Assembly: GCA_030838305.1 (NCBI GenBank)
Contig: JAUTWY010000251.1
Span: 1-25,291, forward strand
Length of the DNA: 25,291 nt
Origin: Acidobacteriaceae bacterium
GTDB lineage: Bacteria; Acidobacteriota; Terriglobia; Terriglobales; Acidobacteriaceae
Direction: 5' to 3'
The translations under genes and the position numbers were made by a program. A model generated the notes under the pieces. That model saw nothing but the letters and a program-made list of their open reading frames with translations, was not told the origin of the DNA and ran no database searches. Below, piece after piece: positions 15,921 to 24,242 of the stretch. How positions within the stretch are numbered: the stretch's first letter is position 1; each line of letters begins with the position of its first letter.

Positions 15921-17420
15921 TCATGGGGCGGCTCCGAGTTGCCCGCGAATGGCGACGATTCCATTAGCGACAGCTCCCGCGATGAGTTGCTGATAGTCCG
16001 GTGCGGTGAGTGGAGAGAGATCGGAGGCAGGCGGGGCAACTTCGACTGCGATGGCTGCGGTGACGATGTTATTCAACGGGCGAAGCGGCGCGGAAAGTGT
16101 ACGCACGGTGACTTGGAGCTTTCGTAGTTCCGCAGCTACGCTTGCGGCAGCAGCTTGGCTCAGAGAAATCGATGAAGATTGTGCAGTGATCCATGAGCGG
16201 AAGGGGCCGCGATCGTCCTCGCCTGTGTACGGAAGCAGAGCGGTGTACACACGGACTCCGTGGCCGTTAGAGGCGGCATGGAGGGAAATGTAGACAGCGG
16301 CATGGGTAGTGTTGGCGAAATAAGCGCGGTCATCGAGGGGGAGGTTGGCGTCAGAGTCGCGCAGCACCAGAGTGGTAATACCCCGGCTTTCGAGTTCCTG
16401 ACGCAGACGGCGGGCGAAGGCTACAGTGATATCTTTTTCTGCGAGCGTGGCGCTGAGGGCCTCACCGCGATCATTGCCCCCATGGCTTGCGTCCACGATC
16501 GCGAAGTAACGCCGCGGAGCGGAAGCGGGTGGTGCGGCGGAAGTGGCTAAAGAAGACTGCGCACTGGATGGAGCGGGAGCGGCCACGGGAATGTTGGCTG
16601 CCGGTGTGCCGTTTCCGTTCACCGCAGGGGCCTTAGTTGCGGTCTGCGATTTCGCGGGAGCTAGAGTAATCGTCCGCCCGTCCGGACTGAAGTTGGCAAG
16701 AAGTGGGATCGCCGTTGTCACTTCAATTTCGGCGGCGCCGTTGTTCTCGGAATAATCGGCCGAGGGGATGATTCTGCTACTGAACGTGAGCATTGGCGAG
16801 GCGGGCGCTGTAAGTGGTTCGCGGCGAAAGGTCAGACGCAACTTGCCAGGTTCGCTGGCGACGGATGGATTGACAGGGGCGGTGAAGCGAAAGATCAGGC
16901 GCGAGGGGTCATCGGGAGAAACCGAAGCGGTGAAGTGTGTGGCGATATTACCGATGAAGAGGCGGTTAGACTCCTCGCGCAGCGTTGCGGGGCCGCCCAG
17001 AAAACGGGGCAATAGGGAATTGAGAGAGGCAAGGGGGACCAGCCCGCGTCCGTTTTCCATGAGGAATCTTCCCGCGAGATCGGTATCGCGTCCCTGGATT
17101 CGTGCGCGACTCTTGCCCGCCGTGAACTCTGCGAGGATATTGTTGTAATGCAGGCGCCATCGCGGGGGATCGGATTTTGCGCTGACGGTGCCCAGGGGAT
17201 CCAGTAATTCGAGCAGGCCGACATAATCCTGGCCCTGCCGTTGTAAGACCGGCAGAGAGTAGTTGGCAGCGGTAGAGTAGATCGCGAGATGCTTCTCGGG
17301 CGCTGCGGCGGAGACAAGCAGAACGGCAAGAAACAGCAGAACAGAGGCGCCGCTGAAAGCCGCGCCCTTATCGACCCAATTCGCAATTTCACCTGCCTGC
17401 TTTCTTCTAGTCGAGCGCAT
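15921..17420 (-). CDS. N-acetylmuramoyl-L-alanine amidase (Amidase_3) with N-terminal wall-binding-like region
   Basis: The 499-residue protein has a hydrophobic N-terminal segment (residues 22-40, signal peptide or anchor), then a beta-rich region (about 45-255) that may bind wall or outer-membrane structures, an Ala/Pro/Ser linker (about 256-302), and a zinc amidase domain (304-495). This cleaves the bond between MurNAc and the stem peptide in peptidoglycan. Zinc ligands are His313 (ASHGG), Glu328 (AEKDIT) and His381 (SLHA); the catalytic Glu460 lies in AVEVAP. The usual DPGHGG is replaced by DASHGG, but the ligands remain. The start overlaps the end of the DUF1015 gene by 14 bases, so the genes are probably translated together. 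The downstream GerMN gene is eleven bases away. Confidence 0.9.
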   Translation of the reverse strand: MRSTRRKQAGEIANWVDKGAAFSGASVLLFLAVLLVSAAAPEKHLAIYSTAANYSLPVLQRQGQDYVGLLELLDPLGTVSAKSDPPRWRLHYNNILAEFTAGKSRARIQGRDTDLAGRFLMENGRGLVPLASLNSLLPRFLGGPATLREESNRLFIGNIATHFTASVSPDDPSRLIFRFTAPVNPSVASEPGKLRLTFRREPLTAPASPMLTFSSRIIPSADYSENNGAAEIEVTTAIPLLANFSPDGRTITLAPAKSQTATKAPAVNGNGTPAANIPVAAPAPSSAQSSLATSAAPPASAPRRYFAIVDASHGGNDRGEALSATLAEKDITVAFARRLRQELESRGITTLVLRDSDANLPLDDRAYFANTTHAAVYISLHAASNGHGVRVYTALLPYTGEDDRGPFRSWITAQSSSISLSQAAAASVAAELRKLQVTVRTLSAPLRPLNNIVTAAIAVEVAPPASDLSPLTAPDYQQLIAGAVANGIVAIRGQLGAAP

Positions 17421-18720
17421 AGATGGTCAGACCGCTTAGAAGCTTGGGATAGAAGTCCGTCGATTTCTGAGGCATGACTTCGCCCGCGAAGGCAATGTCG
17501 CGGACTTGTGACATACGGCAGGGATTCATCAGGAGCGCGATGTTAGCGCGGGCATTTGCGCCTCGCACTTGCGACAAAGCTTCAGCAGCGTCGCGAACAT
17601 AGGAAAGATTTTGCTGGTTGTGAATGGATTCTTCCGACAGGTTCAACACTTTTTCCAACAGACACTTGTGCAGTTGCACCACGTCGAGTCCCTGTTGGCG
17701 GATGGATAGCCCGGGAACTTGAGCAGTGGAGTTGGGATTGGGATGGTGCAAAAGGAAGGCGCGGTTGGCGGTGACGGCAAGGATAGAGGTTCCGGCGCGG
17801 CCGGACTCGCGGAGGATGGCGGTTGCGCGAGCCGCGTCGAGAGCAGGATCAACATCTCCCAGGTCGAAGAAGGCGCGAGTTCCGTTGCGGAAGCTTTCTT
17901 CTGAAAAGGAAGGCAAGCTGTGAACTACGCGGTGCGTCGGCAGAATGTGTAGAGCCGAGCTGTTCATATTCACGAAAGTCATCATAACGAAGTCGTAAGG
18001 GGCCATACCGGGCCTGGCCGCGGCGGAGGAATCGACGGCGCAGCGTTCGTTGCGGTAGGTTAAGGCGGTCTCATAACGGTGGTGGCCATCAGCAATGATG
18101 AGCTTCTTCTCGCTCATCGCGCTTTGCACCGAATGGATCACCCGCTTGTCGGTGATTGGCCACACCCGATGCAGGACGCGGTGTTCATCGGTTACTGCAA
18201 CGTCCGGATCGTTGGGGGTTGCGAGCAGCGACTCAATTTGGCCCGAATCTTCATAAAGCATAAAAAGCTGTCCGAAGTGGGCGCGGGTGGAGCGAAGCAA
18301 GTCAAGGCGGTCGGCCTTGGGCTTGGCCAAGGTCTGTTCGTGGCGATAGACAATGCCGGCGGAATATTCCTCGATACGCCCCAGGGCGATGAAGCCGCGG
18401 CGTTCTACCTCAGTGGTTGAACCAGGCGGGGTAAAGCGTTGTGAATAAACATAGAGGGAGGGCAGAGGATCCTGGCGCAGGATGCCCTTCTTGCGCCAGT
18501 CGCCGAAGTAAGCCGCCGCGCGGGAATAGACGTTGTTTTCACCGTTGTCGGTTTTTTCGCGGCGGCCGAGGATGATGCGGACAAGATTGTGCGGGCTGGC
18601 CGCGTAGTAGTGGTCCTGAAGGGTGGAAGTAATCTTGTCGTAAGGTTGGGTAACCACATCAGCAAGGGAAACCTGCCGAGGATCATAACGAAGCGCGTTA
18701 AAGGATTGGATGTCTGCCAT
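17407..18720 (-). CDS. DUF1015 family protein
   Basis: The protein has the features of the conserved DUF1015 family (about 400-440 residues; this one is 437). The start at 18720 (MADIQSFNALRYDP) matches the usual family N-terminus; an open frame continues 50 codons further but lacks plausible content. Recognisable segments are VVTQPYDKIT (about 23-32), the aromatic ASPHNLVRIILGR, the conserved IADGHHRYETALTY (about 207-220), and MTFVNMNSSALHILPTHRVV. The biochemical function is not known to me. It leads the operon with the amidase (14-base overlap) and GerMN genes. AGG six bases before the ATG is a weak ribosome site. TACAAT sits eleven bases upstream, suggesting a short leader. Confidence 0.9.
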   Translation of the reverse strand: MADIQSFNALRYDPRQVSLADVVTQPYDKITSTLQDHYYAASPHNLVRIILGRREKTDNGENNVYSRAAAYFGDWRKKGILRQDPLPSLYVYSQRFTPPGSTTEVERRGFIALGRIEEYSAGIVYRHEQTLAKPKADRLDLLRSTRAHFGQLFMLYEDSGQIESLLATPNDPDVAVTDEHRVLHRVWPITDKRVIHSVQSAMSEKKLIIADGHHRYETALTYRNERCAVDSSAAARPGMAPYDFVMMTFVNMNSSALHILPTHRVVHSLPSFSEESFRNGTRAFFDLGDVDPALDAARATAILRESGRAGTSILAVTANRAFLLHHPNPNSTAQVPGLSIRQQGLDVVQLHKCLLEKVLNLSEESIHNQQNLSYVRDAAEALSQVRGANARANIALLMNPCRMSQVRDIAFAGEVMPQKSTDFYPKLLSGLTIYALD

Positions 18721-18731
18721 GAGGACCTTTG

Positions 18732-18737
18732 ATTGTA
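18732..18737 (-). promoter_or_regulatory. Candidate -10 box (TACAAT) for the DUF1015 operon
   Basis: On the minus strand TTACAAT ends eleven bases before the DUF1015 ATG. If active, it would give a leader of only about 5 bases. No clear -35 was seen. Confidence 0.3.
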
Positions 18738-18852
18738 ACAACATGGACTGAAGTCTCTGGGTTCCGGCGCTTGGCGGGCGAGAAATGCGTAGCCCATTTC
18801 CGGATTGTCTCCAACTTTTGACAAAGAAAGGGCATCCACTTCCTCCAAGCTG

Positions 18853-18861
18853 TGATACTAT
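18853..18861 (+). promoter_or_regulatory. Candidate extended -10 promoter for vWA gene 1
   Basis: TGATACTAT fits the TGnTAnnnT extended -10 pattern. Transcription would begin near 18868, which leaves GAGG (18873-18876) as the ribosome site for ATG 18882 and rules out a GTG at 18852 as the start. A TTGACA at 18818 is 32 bases away, too far to be its -35. Confidence 0.4.
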
Positions 18862-18881
18862 CGCGGCCAATCGAGGTGCTT

Positions 18882-20006
18882 ATGGCCCTCATGGATGGGC
18901 GCCGGTCAACTCGCCCTAAGGCCCTAGTTCGAAGAGTAGTACGGAAGTCCTGCCCGGTTCGACCCTGGAACCCAACCCCCGTAGGATCGCGCAAAATCCT
19001 GACTGCCCCGTTCATGATGCTTTTTGCATTGTGCGCCGCCTGTGTTTTGGCGCCGTCAACTCTGGCGCAGACCAATGTGAACGACGTCCACATCCTGCCG
19101 CGCGAGCTGGAGAGCGCGAAGACGGAAGTCGCGAAGCAAACTCTGATATCCCCAACTTTGGAAACGCATACCCGTGCCTTGAAAGTCGCGGTGGATCTAG
19201 TGCTGGTGCCGGTAACGATCACCGATCCGATGAACCGGCTCGTGACCGGGCTCGACAAAGAGAACTTCCAACTGTTTGAAGGCAGCTCGAAGGAAGAAAT
19301 CAAGTCGTTTTCGAGCGAAGATGCTCCGGTTTCTTTGGGGGTGATTTTCGATTCCAGCGGAAGCATGAGTAGCAAGATGGACCGGGCCAAGGATGCGGTG
19401 GTCGAGTTTTTTAAGACTGCCAACCCGCAAGATGAATTTTTCATGATCACATTCTCCGACGCGCCCGAGGTGGTGAGCGACTTCACCAGCTCCGTGGACG
19501 AGATCCAGGGCAAGCTGGTCTTCACGGTCCCTCGAAAGCGGACGGCCCTACTTGATGCGATCTACATGGGTGTGAGCAAAATGAGGCAGGCCAAGTTTGC
19601 CAAGAAAGCATTGCTCATCATTTCCGATGGGGGCGACAATCACAGCCGTTATACCGAGGGCGAAATCAAAGCTCTGGTGAAAGAAGCGGATGTAATGGTT
19701 TACGCGATCGGGATTTACGATCGCTATTTTCCGACGGAAGAAGAACGATTGGGGCCAGCTCTGCTGGGGCAGATCGCGGAATTGACCGGTGGACGGGCGT
19801 TTACGGTGGAGAATCCGAATGACCTCGCTGATGTGGCGACGAAGATCGGGGTCGAGCTCCGCAATCAATATGTGCTGGGATATCGTCCTACCAAAGTGGC
19901 GCGGGACGGCAAATGGCGTAAGATTAAAGTCAAATTACTTCCGCCGAAAGGATTGCCTCCACTCCGAGTGTATGCCAGGACCGGATATTACGCGCCCCAG
20001 GAATAA
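18882..20006 (+). CDS. Secreted vWA-domain protein, acidobacterial type (first of pair)
   Basis: The ATG at 18882 has GAGG five bases upstream and lies just past a promoter-like TGATACTAT. The 374-residue protein has an unusually long basic N-terminus (about 43 residues) before a hydrophobic segment (44-60, ending TLAQ) that looks like a signal peptide; a start at 19014 would remove that basic part but has no ribosome site. Residues 100-140 (VDLVLVPVTITD, then FQLFEG) form the strand-rich region that precedes the vWA domain in this family. The vWA domain (about 150-330) has the metal site D157-x-S159-x-S161 (FDSSGSM), a Thr in RTALLDA and Asp in ISDGGDN. It ends with the family-typical QYVLGYRP and ARTGYYAP. 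It probably binds protein partners in the periplasm; the ligand is unknown. Confidence 0.9.
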   Translation: MALMDGRRSTRPKALVRRVVRKSCPVRPWNPTPVGSRKILTAPFMMLFALCAACVLAPSTLAQTNVNDVHILPRELESAKTEVAKQTLISPTLETHTRALKVAVDLVLVPVTITDPMNRLVTGLDKENFQLFEGSSKEEIKSFSSEDAPVSLGVIFDSSGSMSSKMDRAKDAVVEFFKTANPQDEFFMITFSDAPEVVSDFTSSVDEIQGKLVFTVPRKRTALLDAIYMGVSKMRQAKFAKKALLIISDGGDNHSRYTEGEIKALVKEADVMVYAIGIYDRYFPTEEERLGPALLGQIAELTGGRAFTVENPNDLADVATKIGVELRNQYVLGYRPTKVARDGKWRKIKVKLLPPKGLPPLRVYARTGYYAPQE

Positions 20007-21105
20007 GCAGGCTGAGAGATTTTCTTTTGTCAGGTGCGCGATTTGGGCCGGAGCCGCGGTCGCCCTACTCGTACAGCCTCTTGCGGGTCATGCGGAGTGG
20101 AAGCCTTCGCAACTGCAAGGCCAGTCTGCTCACCCTTCAGCTGACCATCCTCCTGCCCAGTCGGTTCCGGCGAAGGATCCGCAATCCAGGTCAGAAAGTC
20201 CCACACCATCTCCCGCCCCATCGAGCCAGCAGCAGGTTCCTGAAGAGAATGGGACTTACGTCATCCGCAAGGATGTAGCGGAAGTTCTGCTGCATGCGAC
20301 GGTTGTGGATGACAAGCAGCGCATAGTAACCGACCTCGAGCGAAATGCGTTCACCGTGCTCGAGGATGGGAAACCGCAGGCCATTGTTTCCTTCCGCCAC
20401 GAAGACATTCCCGTGGCCATGGGAGTCGTGATCGATAATTCCGGATCCATGCGCGAAAAGCGCACCAAGGTGAATCAGGCGGCGTTGAATCTTGTGCGGT
20501 CAAGCAATCCGCAAGACGAAGTCTTTGTCGTGAATTTCAACGACGAATATTATCTCGATCAGGATTTCACCAACGATCTGCTGAAGTTGAAAGAGGCGCT
20601 AGAGAAAATTGATGCCAAGGGCGGAACCGCTTTGTACGAAGCTTTGGTGGCGTCCGCCGAACACCTGAAGAGAAACGCCAGGCTGGAACGGAAGGTGTTG
20701 TTCGTGGTAACCGATGGCGAAGACAACGCCAGCCGCGAGAACCTGGAACAAGCGGTGAAGCAGTTGCAGGAAGAGAATGGTCCCTCGGTATACGCGATCG
20801 GAATCCTGGGGGATGAAGAGCATCCCAAGCGGGCCAAGCGGGCGCTGGAAATTATCGCGCAGCGCACCGGCGGTCTGGCGTTTTTCCCCAAGACGCTTGA
20901 CGAAGTAGACGAGATTAGCCGACAAGTCGCGCACGACATTCGCAATCAGTACACCATTGGTTACAGGCCTACGAACCCGAGATCCGCTGGGGGCTTCCGG
21001 CAGATCCACGTGGAGGCCAAGGTGAAAGGGCACAGCAAGCTGGTGGTGCGGACCAAGAGCGGGTACTATGCGGGGACGCAGGCCGCGGCATCGGGGGCGA
21101 AGTAG
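19972..21105 (+). CDS. Secreted vWA-domain protein, acidobacterial type (second of pair)
   Basis: The coding frame is open far upstream into the first vWA gene, so the start must be chosen. The ATG at 19972, which overlaps that gene by 35 bases, gives a basic N-terminus and a hydrophobic signal segment (about 22-41, ending LAGHAEW). No ribosome site is obvious, so coupling to the first gene is likely. Residues 45-90 are a Pro/Ser/Gln-rich linker. The vWA domain (about 145-320) has D155-x-S157-x-S159 (IDNSGSM), Thr in GGTALYEA and Asp in VTDGEDN. The end (QYTIGYRP, RTKSGYYAG) matches the first protein. The two are diverged paralogues in tandem. Length of 377 residues is normal for this family. 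Confidence 0.88.
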   Translation: MPGPDITRPRNKQAERFSFVRCAIWAGAAVALLVQPLAGHAEWKPSQLQGQSAHPSADHPPAQSVPAKDPQSRSESPTPSPAPSSQQQVPEENGTYVIRKDVAEVLLHATVVDDKQRIVTDLERNAFTVLEDGKPQAIVSFRHEDIPVAMGVVIDNSGSMREKRTKVNQAALNLVRSSNPQDEVFVVNFNDEYYLDQDFTNDLLKLKEALEKIDAKGGTALYEALVASAEHLKRNARLERKVLFVVTDGEDNASRENLEQAVKQLQEENGPSVYAIGILGDEEHPKRAKRALEIIAQRTGGLAFFPKTLDEVDEISRQVAHDIRNQYTIGYRPTNPRSAGGFRQIHVEAKVKGHSKLVVRTKSGYYAGTQAAASGAK

Positions 21106-21160
21106 GCCTTCATCACCTTCGTTCCATTGACGATTCCAGACTCTCCCCTTACCCTGTAGC

Positions 21161-22114
21161 GTGCACCTGAAAAACTCAGAAATCTCCCACCTGGGAGTCG
21201 CCGACGATATTACCGATCTGGTCGGTGGGACCCCCATGCTTCGACTGAAGCGGCTGCCTCCGGCCGGGTCTGCCGACATCTTCGCCAAACTTGAATACCT
21301 GAATCCGGGAGGTAGCGTGAAGGATCGCGCTGCGATCGGAATCATCCGCATGGCCGAGCAAGAAGGGAAGCTCGCGCCCGGCGGGACGATTGTGGAGGCC
21401 ACGGCAGGAAATACCGGAATCGGGCTGGCATTGATCGGAGTGAATCGCGGCTATAAAGTCAAATTGTTTGTGCCGGAAGGCTTCTCGCAGGAAAAAGTGA
21501 TCATCATGCAGGCCTTAGGTGCAGACGTTGAGCGCACTCCGGAGGACGAAGGCATGCAGGGAGCGATCCGGTGCGCCAAAGATCTCGTGGCGCGCGACCG
21601 TGCTGCCTTCATGGCGGGGCAGTTTGAGAATCCGGCGAATCCCGATTACCACTACGAAACCACTGCCGTGGAGATATTCGAGCAGATGGGCGGCAAGATC
21701 GATGCCGTGGTTTTGGGCTGCGGCACCTGCGGGACTTTTACTGGCGTGGCCCGCTATATGAAGGAGCATGTACCCGGAGTGTTTGCTGTCGCCGTGGAAA
21801 CGCAAGGATCGATCTTGGGCGGAGGCCCTCCCGGGCCCCACAAGGTGGAAGGCATTGGTAACAGTTTTATTCCGAAAACGTTTGACCCTTCCGTATGCGA
21901 TGAAGTGATTATGGCGACGGATGAGGACGCCTTTGAAACGGTGAAGCAGTTGGCGGCTCAGGAAGGGGTACTTTCGGGGTCGAGTGGGGGAGCCGCGGTG
22001 TTTGCGGCTTTACAAGTCGCACTGCGGCTGGGCACGGGAAAACGAGTGGCAACGATTATTCCGGATTCGGCGGAGCGGTACTTGTCGAAGAAGATTTTTG
22101 AGGGCGGGATTTAG
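21161..22114 (+). CDS. Cystathionine beta-synthase/cysteine synthase-like PLP enzyme
   Basis: A fold-type II PLP enzyme of 317 residues. PLP is held by Lys54 in GGSVKDRAA. TAGNTGIGLAL (81-91) is the substrate-binding loop. The second half (KVEGIGNSFIPKTFD, then AAQEGVLSGSSGGA) looks more like cystathionine beta-synthase than cysteine synthase A. It would make cystathionine from homocysteine and serine, or cysteine from O-acetylserine; the sequence alone does not decide. No regulatory CBS domains follow. The next gene is a cystathionine gamma-lyase/synthase, which favours reverse transsulfuration. Residues 187-190 are C-G-T-C inside the phosphate-binding loop, where family members usually have Gly; see findings. 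The GTG start lacks a clear ribosome site. Confidence 0.9.
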   Translation: MHLKNSEISHLGVADDITDLVGGTPMLRLKRLPPAGSADIFAKLEYLNPGGSVKDRAAIGIIRMAEQEGKLAPGGTIVEATAGNTGIGLALIGVNRGYKVKLFVPEGFSQEKVIIMQALGADVERTPEDEGMQGAIRCAKDLVARDRAAFMAGQFENPANPDYHYETTAVEIFEQMGGKIDAVVLGCGTCGTFTGVARYMKEHVPGVFAVAVETQGSILGGGPPGPHKVEGIGNSFIPKTFDPSVCDEVIMATDEDAFETVKQLAAQEGVLSGSSGGAAVFAALQVALRLGTGKRVATIIPDSAERYLSKKIFEGGI

Positions 22115-22210
22115 AGCAGGAGTTTGGTCCGGGCTAAAAGCTTTGAATCGCGGAGGGCGCGAAGAATATCCGCCGGGAACGCAGAGCAGCCAGAGTTGTT
22201 CTTGAGAGCC

Positions 22211-23368
22211 ATGAAAAAAAATAGACGTCCAGGTTTTGCCACGCGCGCCATTCACGATGGGCAAGAGCCAGATCCGTTAACCGGCGCCGTGAATGTGCCT
22301 ATTTATCTGACCTCTACTTACGTGCAGCAGGGGATCGGTGAGAACAAAGGGTATGAGTATTCGCGAGTCTCGAATCCTACCCGGGCTCGACTTGAGCAAA
22401 ATCTTGCTTCCCTCGAGGGCGGTATTGCCGCTCCGGTTTTTGCCAGCGGCATGGCGGCTATCAATGCAGTAGCCAGCATGCTGAAGGCGGGCGATCACGT
22501 CGTTTGCGGAAACGATCTGTATGGCGGCACGCCGCGGCTGTTCAATCAGGTGCTTAGTGGCTTCGGTCTGGAATTCTCCTATGTGGATACTTCGGATGCA
22601 GAAAATGTGGAGCGCGCGATCCGCAAGAACACGCGCATGGTATATGTGGAGACGCCAACCAATCCCTTAATGCGATTGAGCGATCTAGCGGCCATCAGCA
22701 AGATTTGCCGGCGCAGGAAAGCCGAGTTCGTGGTGGACAACACGTTCATGTCGCCTTACTTTCAGCAGCCGCTGACGCTGGGCGCCGATATGGTCATCCA
22801 TTCGACTACAAAATTTCTTAATGGGCACAGCGATGGACTGGGTGGCGTGGTGGTCTGCAGCAGGCCGGAGCAGGCGGAGAAGCTCGCGTTTCTGCAAAAG
22901 GCGGCAGGGGCAATACTCTCTCCGTTTGAGTGTTGGCTGTTATTGCGTGGCGTGAAAACGCTGGCGGCGCGCATGGAGAGCCACGACAGGAATGGACGTG
23001 TGGTGGCGGAGTTTCTGGCTAATCACAGGAAGGTGAGCAAAGCGTTCTATCCCGGGCTGCCGGGTCATCCGCAGCATGAGTTGGCGAAGAGGCAAATGTT
23101 CGGATTCGGTTCGATGATCACGTTCGAGACTGGGTCGCAGAAGAACGCCAACAAGATGCTGAAGAAACTACGCGTGTGTTCGCTGGCCGAGTCGCTCGGC
23201 GGAGTGGAGACGCTGATCTCGCATCCGGCAACCATGACGCATGCAGCGCTCGGCGAAAAAGGCCGCAAGGCGATCGGCATTACAGATGGCATGGTGCGCA
23301 TCTCGGTGGGAATTGAAGACTTACAGGACATTCTTGAAGACCTGGAAGCAGGGCTGGCTGCGATCTAA
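22211..23368 (+). CDS. Cystathionine gamma-lyase/gamma-synthase family enzyme
   Basis: The 385 residues match the Cys/Met metabolism PLP family (usual length about 380-400). PLP is bound by Lys201 in STTKFLNGHSD; Tyr50 and Arg52 in YEYSRVSNPTR, and Asp176 in VVDNTFMSPY, are conserved cofactor contacts. TLISHPATMTHA near the C-terminus is typical. It would cleave cystathionine to cysteine (lyase) or form it from an activated homoserine (synthase); the pairing with a CBS-like gene 96 bases upstream makes lyase likely. The start at 22211 is taken because the family N-terminus (GFATRAIHDGQEPD) follows it; a GTG at 22124 would add 29 residues of no family likeness. Only GAGAG precedes the ATG, a weak ribosome site. 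Confidence 0.93.
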   Translation: MKKNRRPGFATRAIHDGQEPDPLTGAVNVPIYLTSTYVQQGIGENKGYEYSRVSNPTRARLEQNLASLEGGIAAPVFASGMAAINAVASMLKAGDHVVCGNDLYGGTPRLFNQVLSGFGLEFSYVDTSDAENVERAIRKNTRMVYVETPTNPLMRLSDLAAISKICRRRKAEFVVDNTFMSPYFQQPLTLGADMVIHSTTKFLNGHSDGLGGVVVCSRPEQAEKLAFLQKAAGAILSPFECWLLLRGVKTLAARMESHDRNGRVVAEFLANHRKVSKAFYPGLPGHPQHELAKRQMFGFGSMITFETGSQKNANKMLKKLRVCSLAESLGGVETLISHPATMTHAALGEKGRKAIGITDGMVRISVGIEDLQDILEDLEAGLAAI

Positions 23369-23427
23369 AACGTTTTCCGCAGAGCAGTTAAAGATACACC
23401 GTTAGCGCTGAACCTTCTTGTTTTCTT

Positions 23428-24228
23428 GTGACATCTTCCGTGAGTCATCAGGGGCAATCCCGCGAATGGAATTCGTCTGCCTACCACCGGCTTTCGCAAC
23501 CACAGGTGAGTTGGGGCAAGAAAGTATTGTCACGGCTGAAGCTGCGTGGCGATGAACGAGTGCTCGATGCCGGGTGCGGAACTGGACGTCTGACGGCCGA
23601 GTTGATTGCGGCATTACCGCGAGGACGGGTGGTGGGGCTGGATCTCTCGCGAAACATGCTGGTGGAGGCACGAAATCATTTGCGAAGCAAGCCGGTAAGC
23701 CTGGTGGCGGCCGATTTGTTGCACCTGCCTTTCGAAAGCGCATTTGATGGCATTGTCAGTACTGCGGCGTTTCACTGGGTGCTGGATCATCGTCGTCTTT
23801 TTGTCAGCTTGCGCCGGGCGCTGCTGCCCGGAGGGTGGCTGCAGGCGCAGTGCGGCGGCGGTCCCAACCTGGCGCGGTTGCGGAATCGGGTGGGCCAGCT
23901 TGCGCACACTTCGCTTTATGCCCCTTATCTGGCTCGGTTTAAGGAGCCATGGTTTTTTGCAGGTAACGAGCAGTCGGCTGAGATGCTGCGAGATGCTGGG
24001 TTTGTAAATGTGGAGACCAGCGTCGAGGCCGCTCCAACGGTACTGGATGACGCCCATGAGTACGAGGAGTTTGTCAGGAATATAATTCTGCGTGCGCACT
24101 TGCGCCAGATTCCTTCAGAAGCACTTCGCACGAAGTTTTTAGCAGAATTGACGGAACGGGCAACGGCGGACGACCCGCCTTACTCGCTGGATTATTGGCG
24201 GCTCAATCTGAGCGGCGCTGTAACCTGA
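23428..24228 (+). CDS. Class I SAM-dependent methyltransferase
   Basis: A 266-residue methyltransferase. The SAM-binding motif I is VLDAGCGTGRLTAEL at 45-59; the acidic end of the second strand is GLDLS (70-74); AADLLHLPF and FDGIVSTAAFHWVLD follow as motifs II and III. The layout, including a Tyr-rich N-terminus (AYHRLSQPQ) and the TAAFHWV motif, resembles trans-aconitate methyltransferase-like proteins, but the substrate is uncertain. The start may be GTG 23428 or GTG 23440 in the same frame; neither has a strong ribosome site. The gene follows the sulfur-amino-acid genes by 59 bases and may share their transcript. It converges on cutA with a 14-base gap. Confidence 0.85.
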   Translation: MTSSVSHQGQSREWNSSAYHRLSQPQVSWGKKVLSRLKLRGDERVLDAGCGTGRLTAELIAALPRGRVVGLDLSRNMLVEARNHLRSKPVSLVAADLLHLPFESAFDGIVSTAAFHWVLDHRRLFVSLRRALLPGGWLQAQCGGGPNLARLRNRVGQLAHTSLYAPYLARFKEPWFFAGNEQSAEMLRDAGFVNVETSVEAAPTVLDDAHEYEEFVRNIILRAHLRQIPSEALRTKFLAELTERATADDPPYSLDYWRLNLSGAVT

Positions 24229-24242
24229 ACGAGTTGGCCAAG

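Noticed and set aside
18818..18823. TTGACA as the -35 of the vWA promoter
   Set aside because: It is 32 bases from TACTAT, and no -10 lies 16-18 bases after it.
18957..18980. tRNA-like GGTTCGA string
   Set aside because: The flanking bases do not form a T-stem, and no acceptor or anticodon arm is seen; it lies inside the vWA gene leader.
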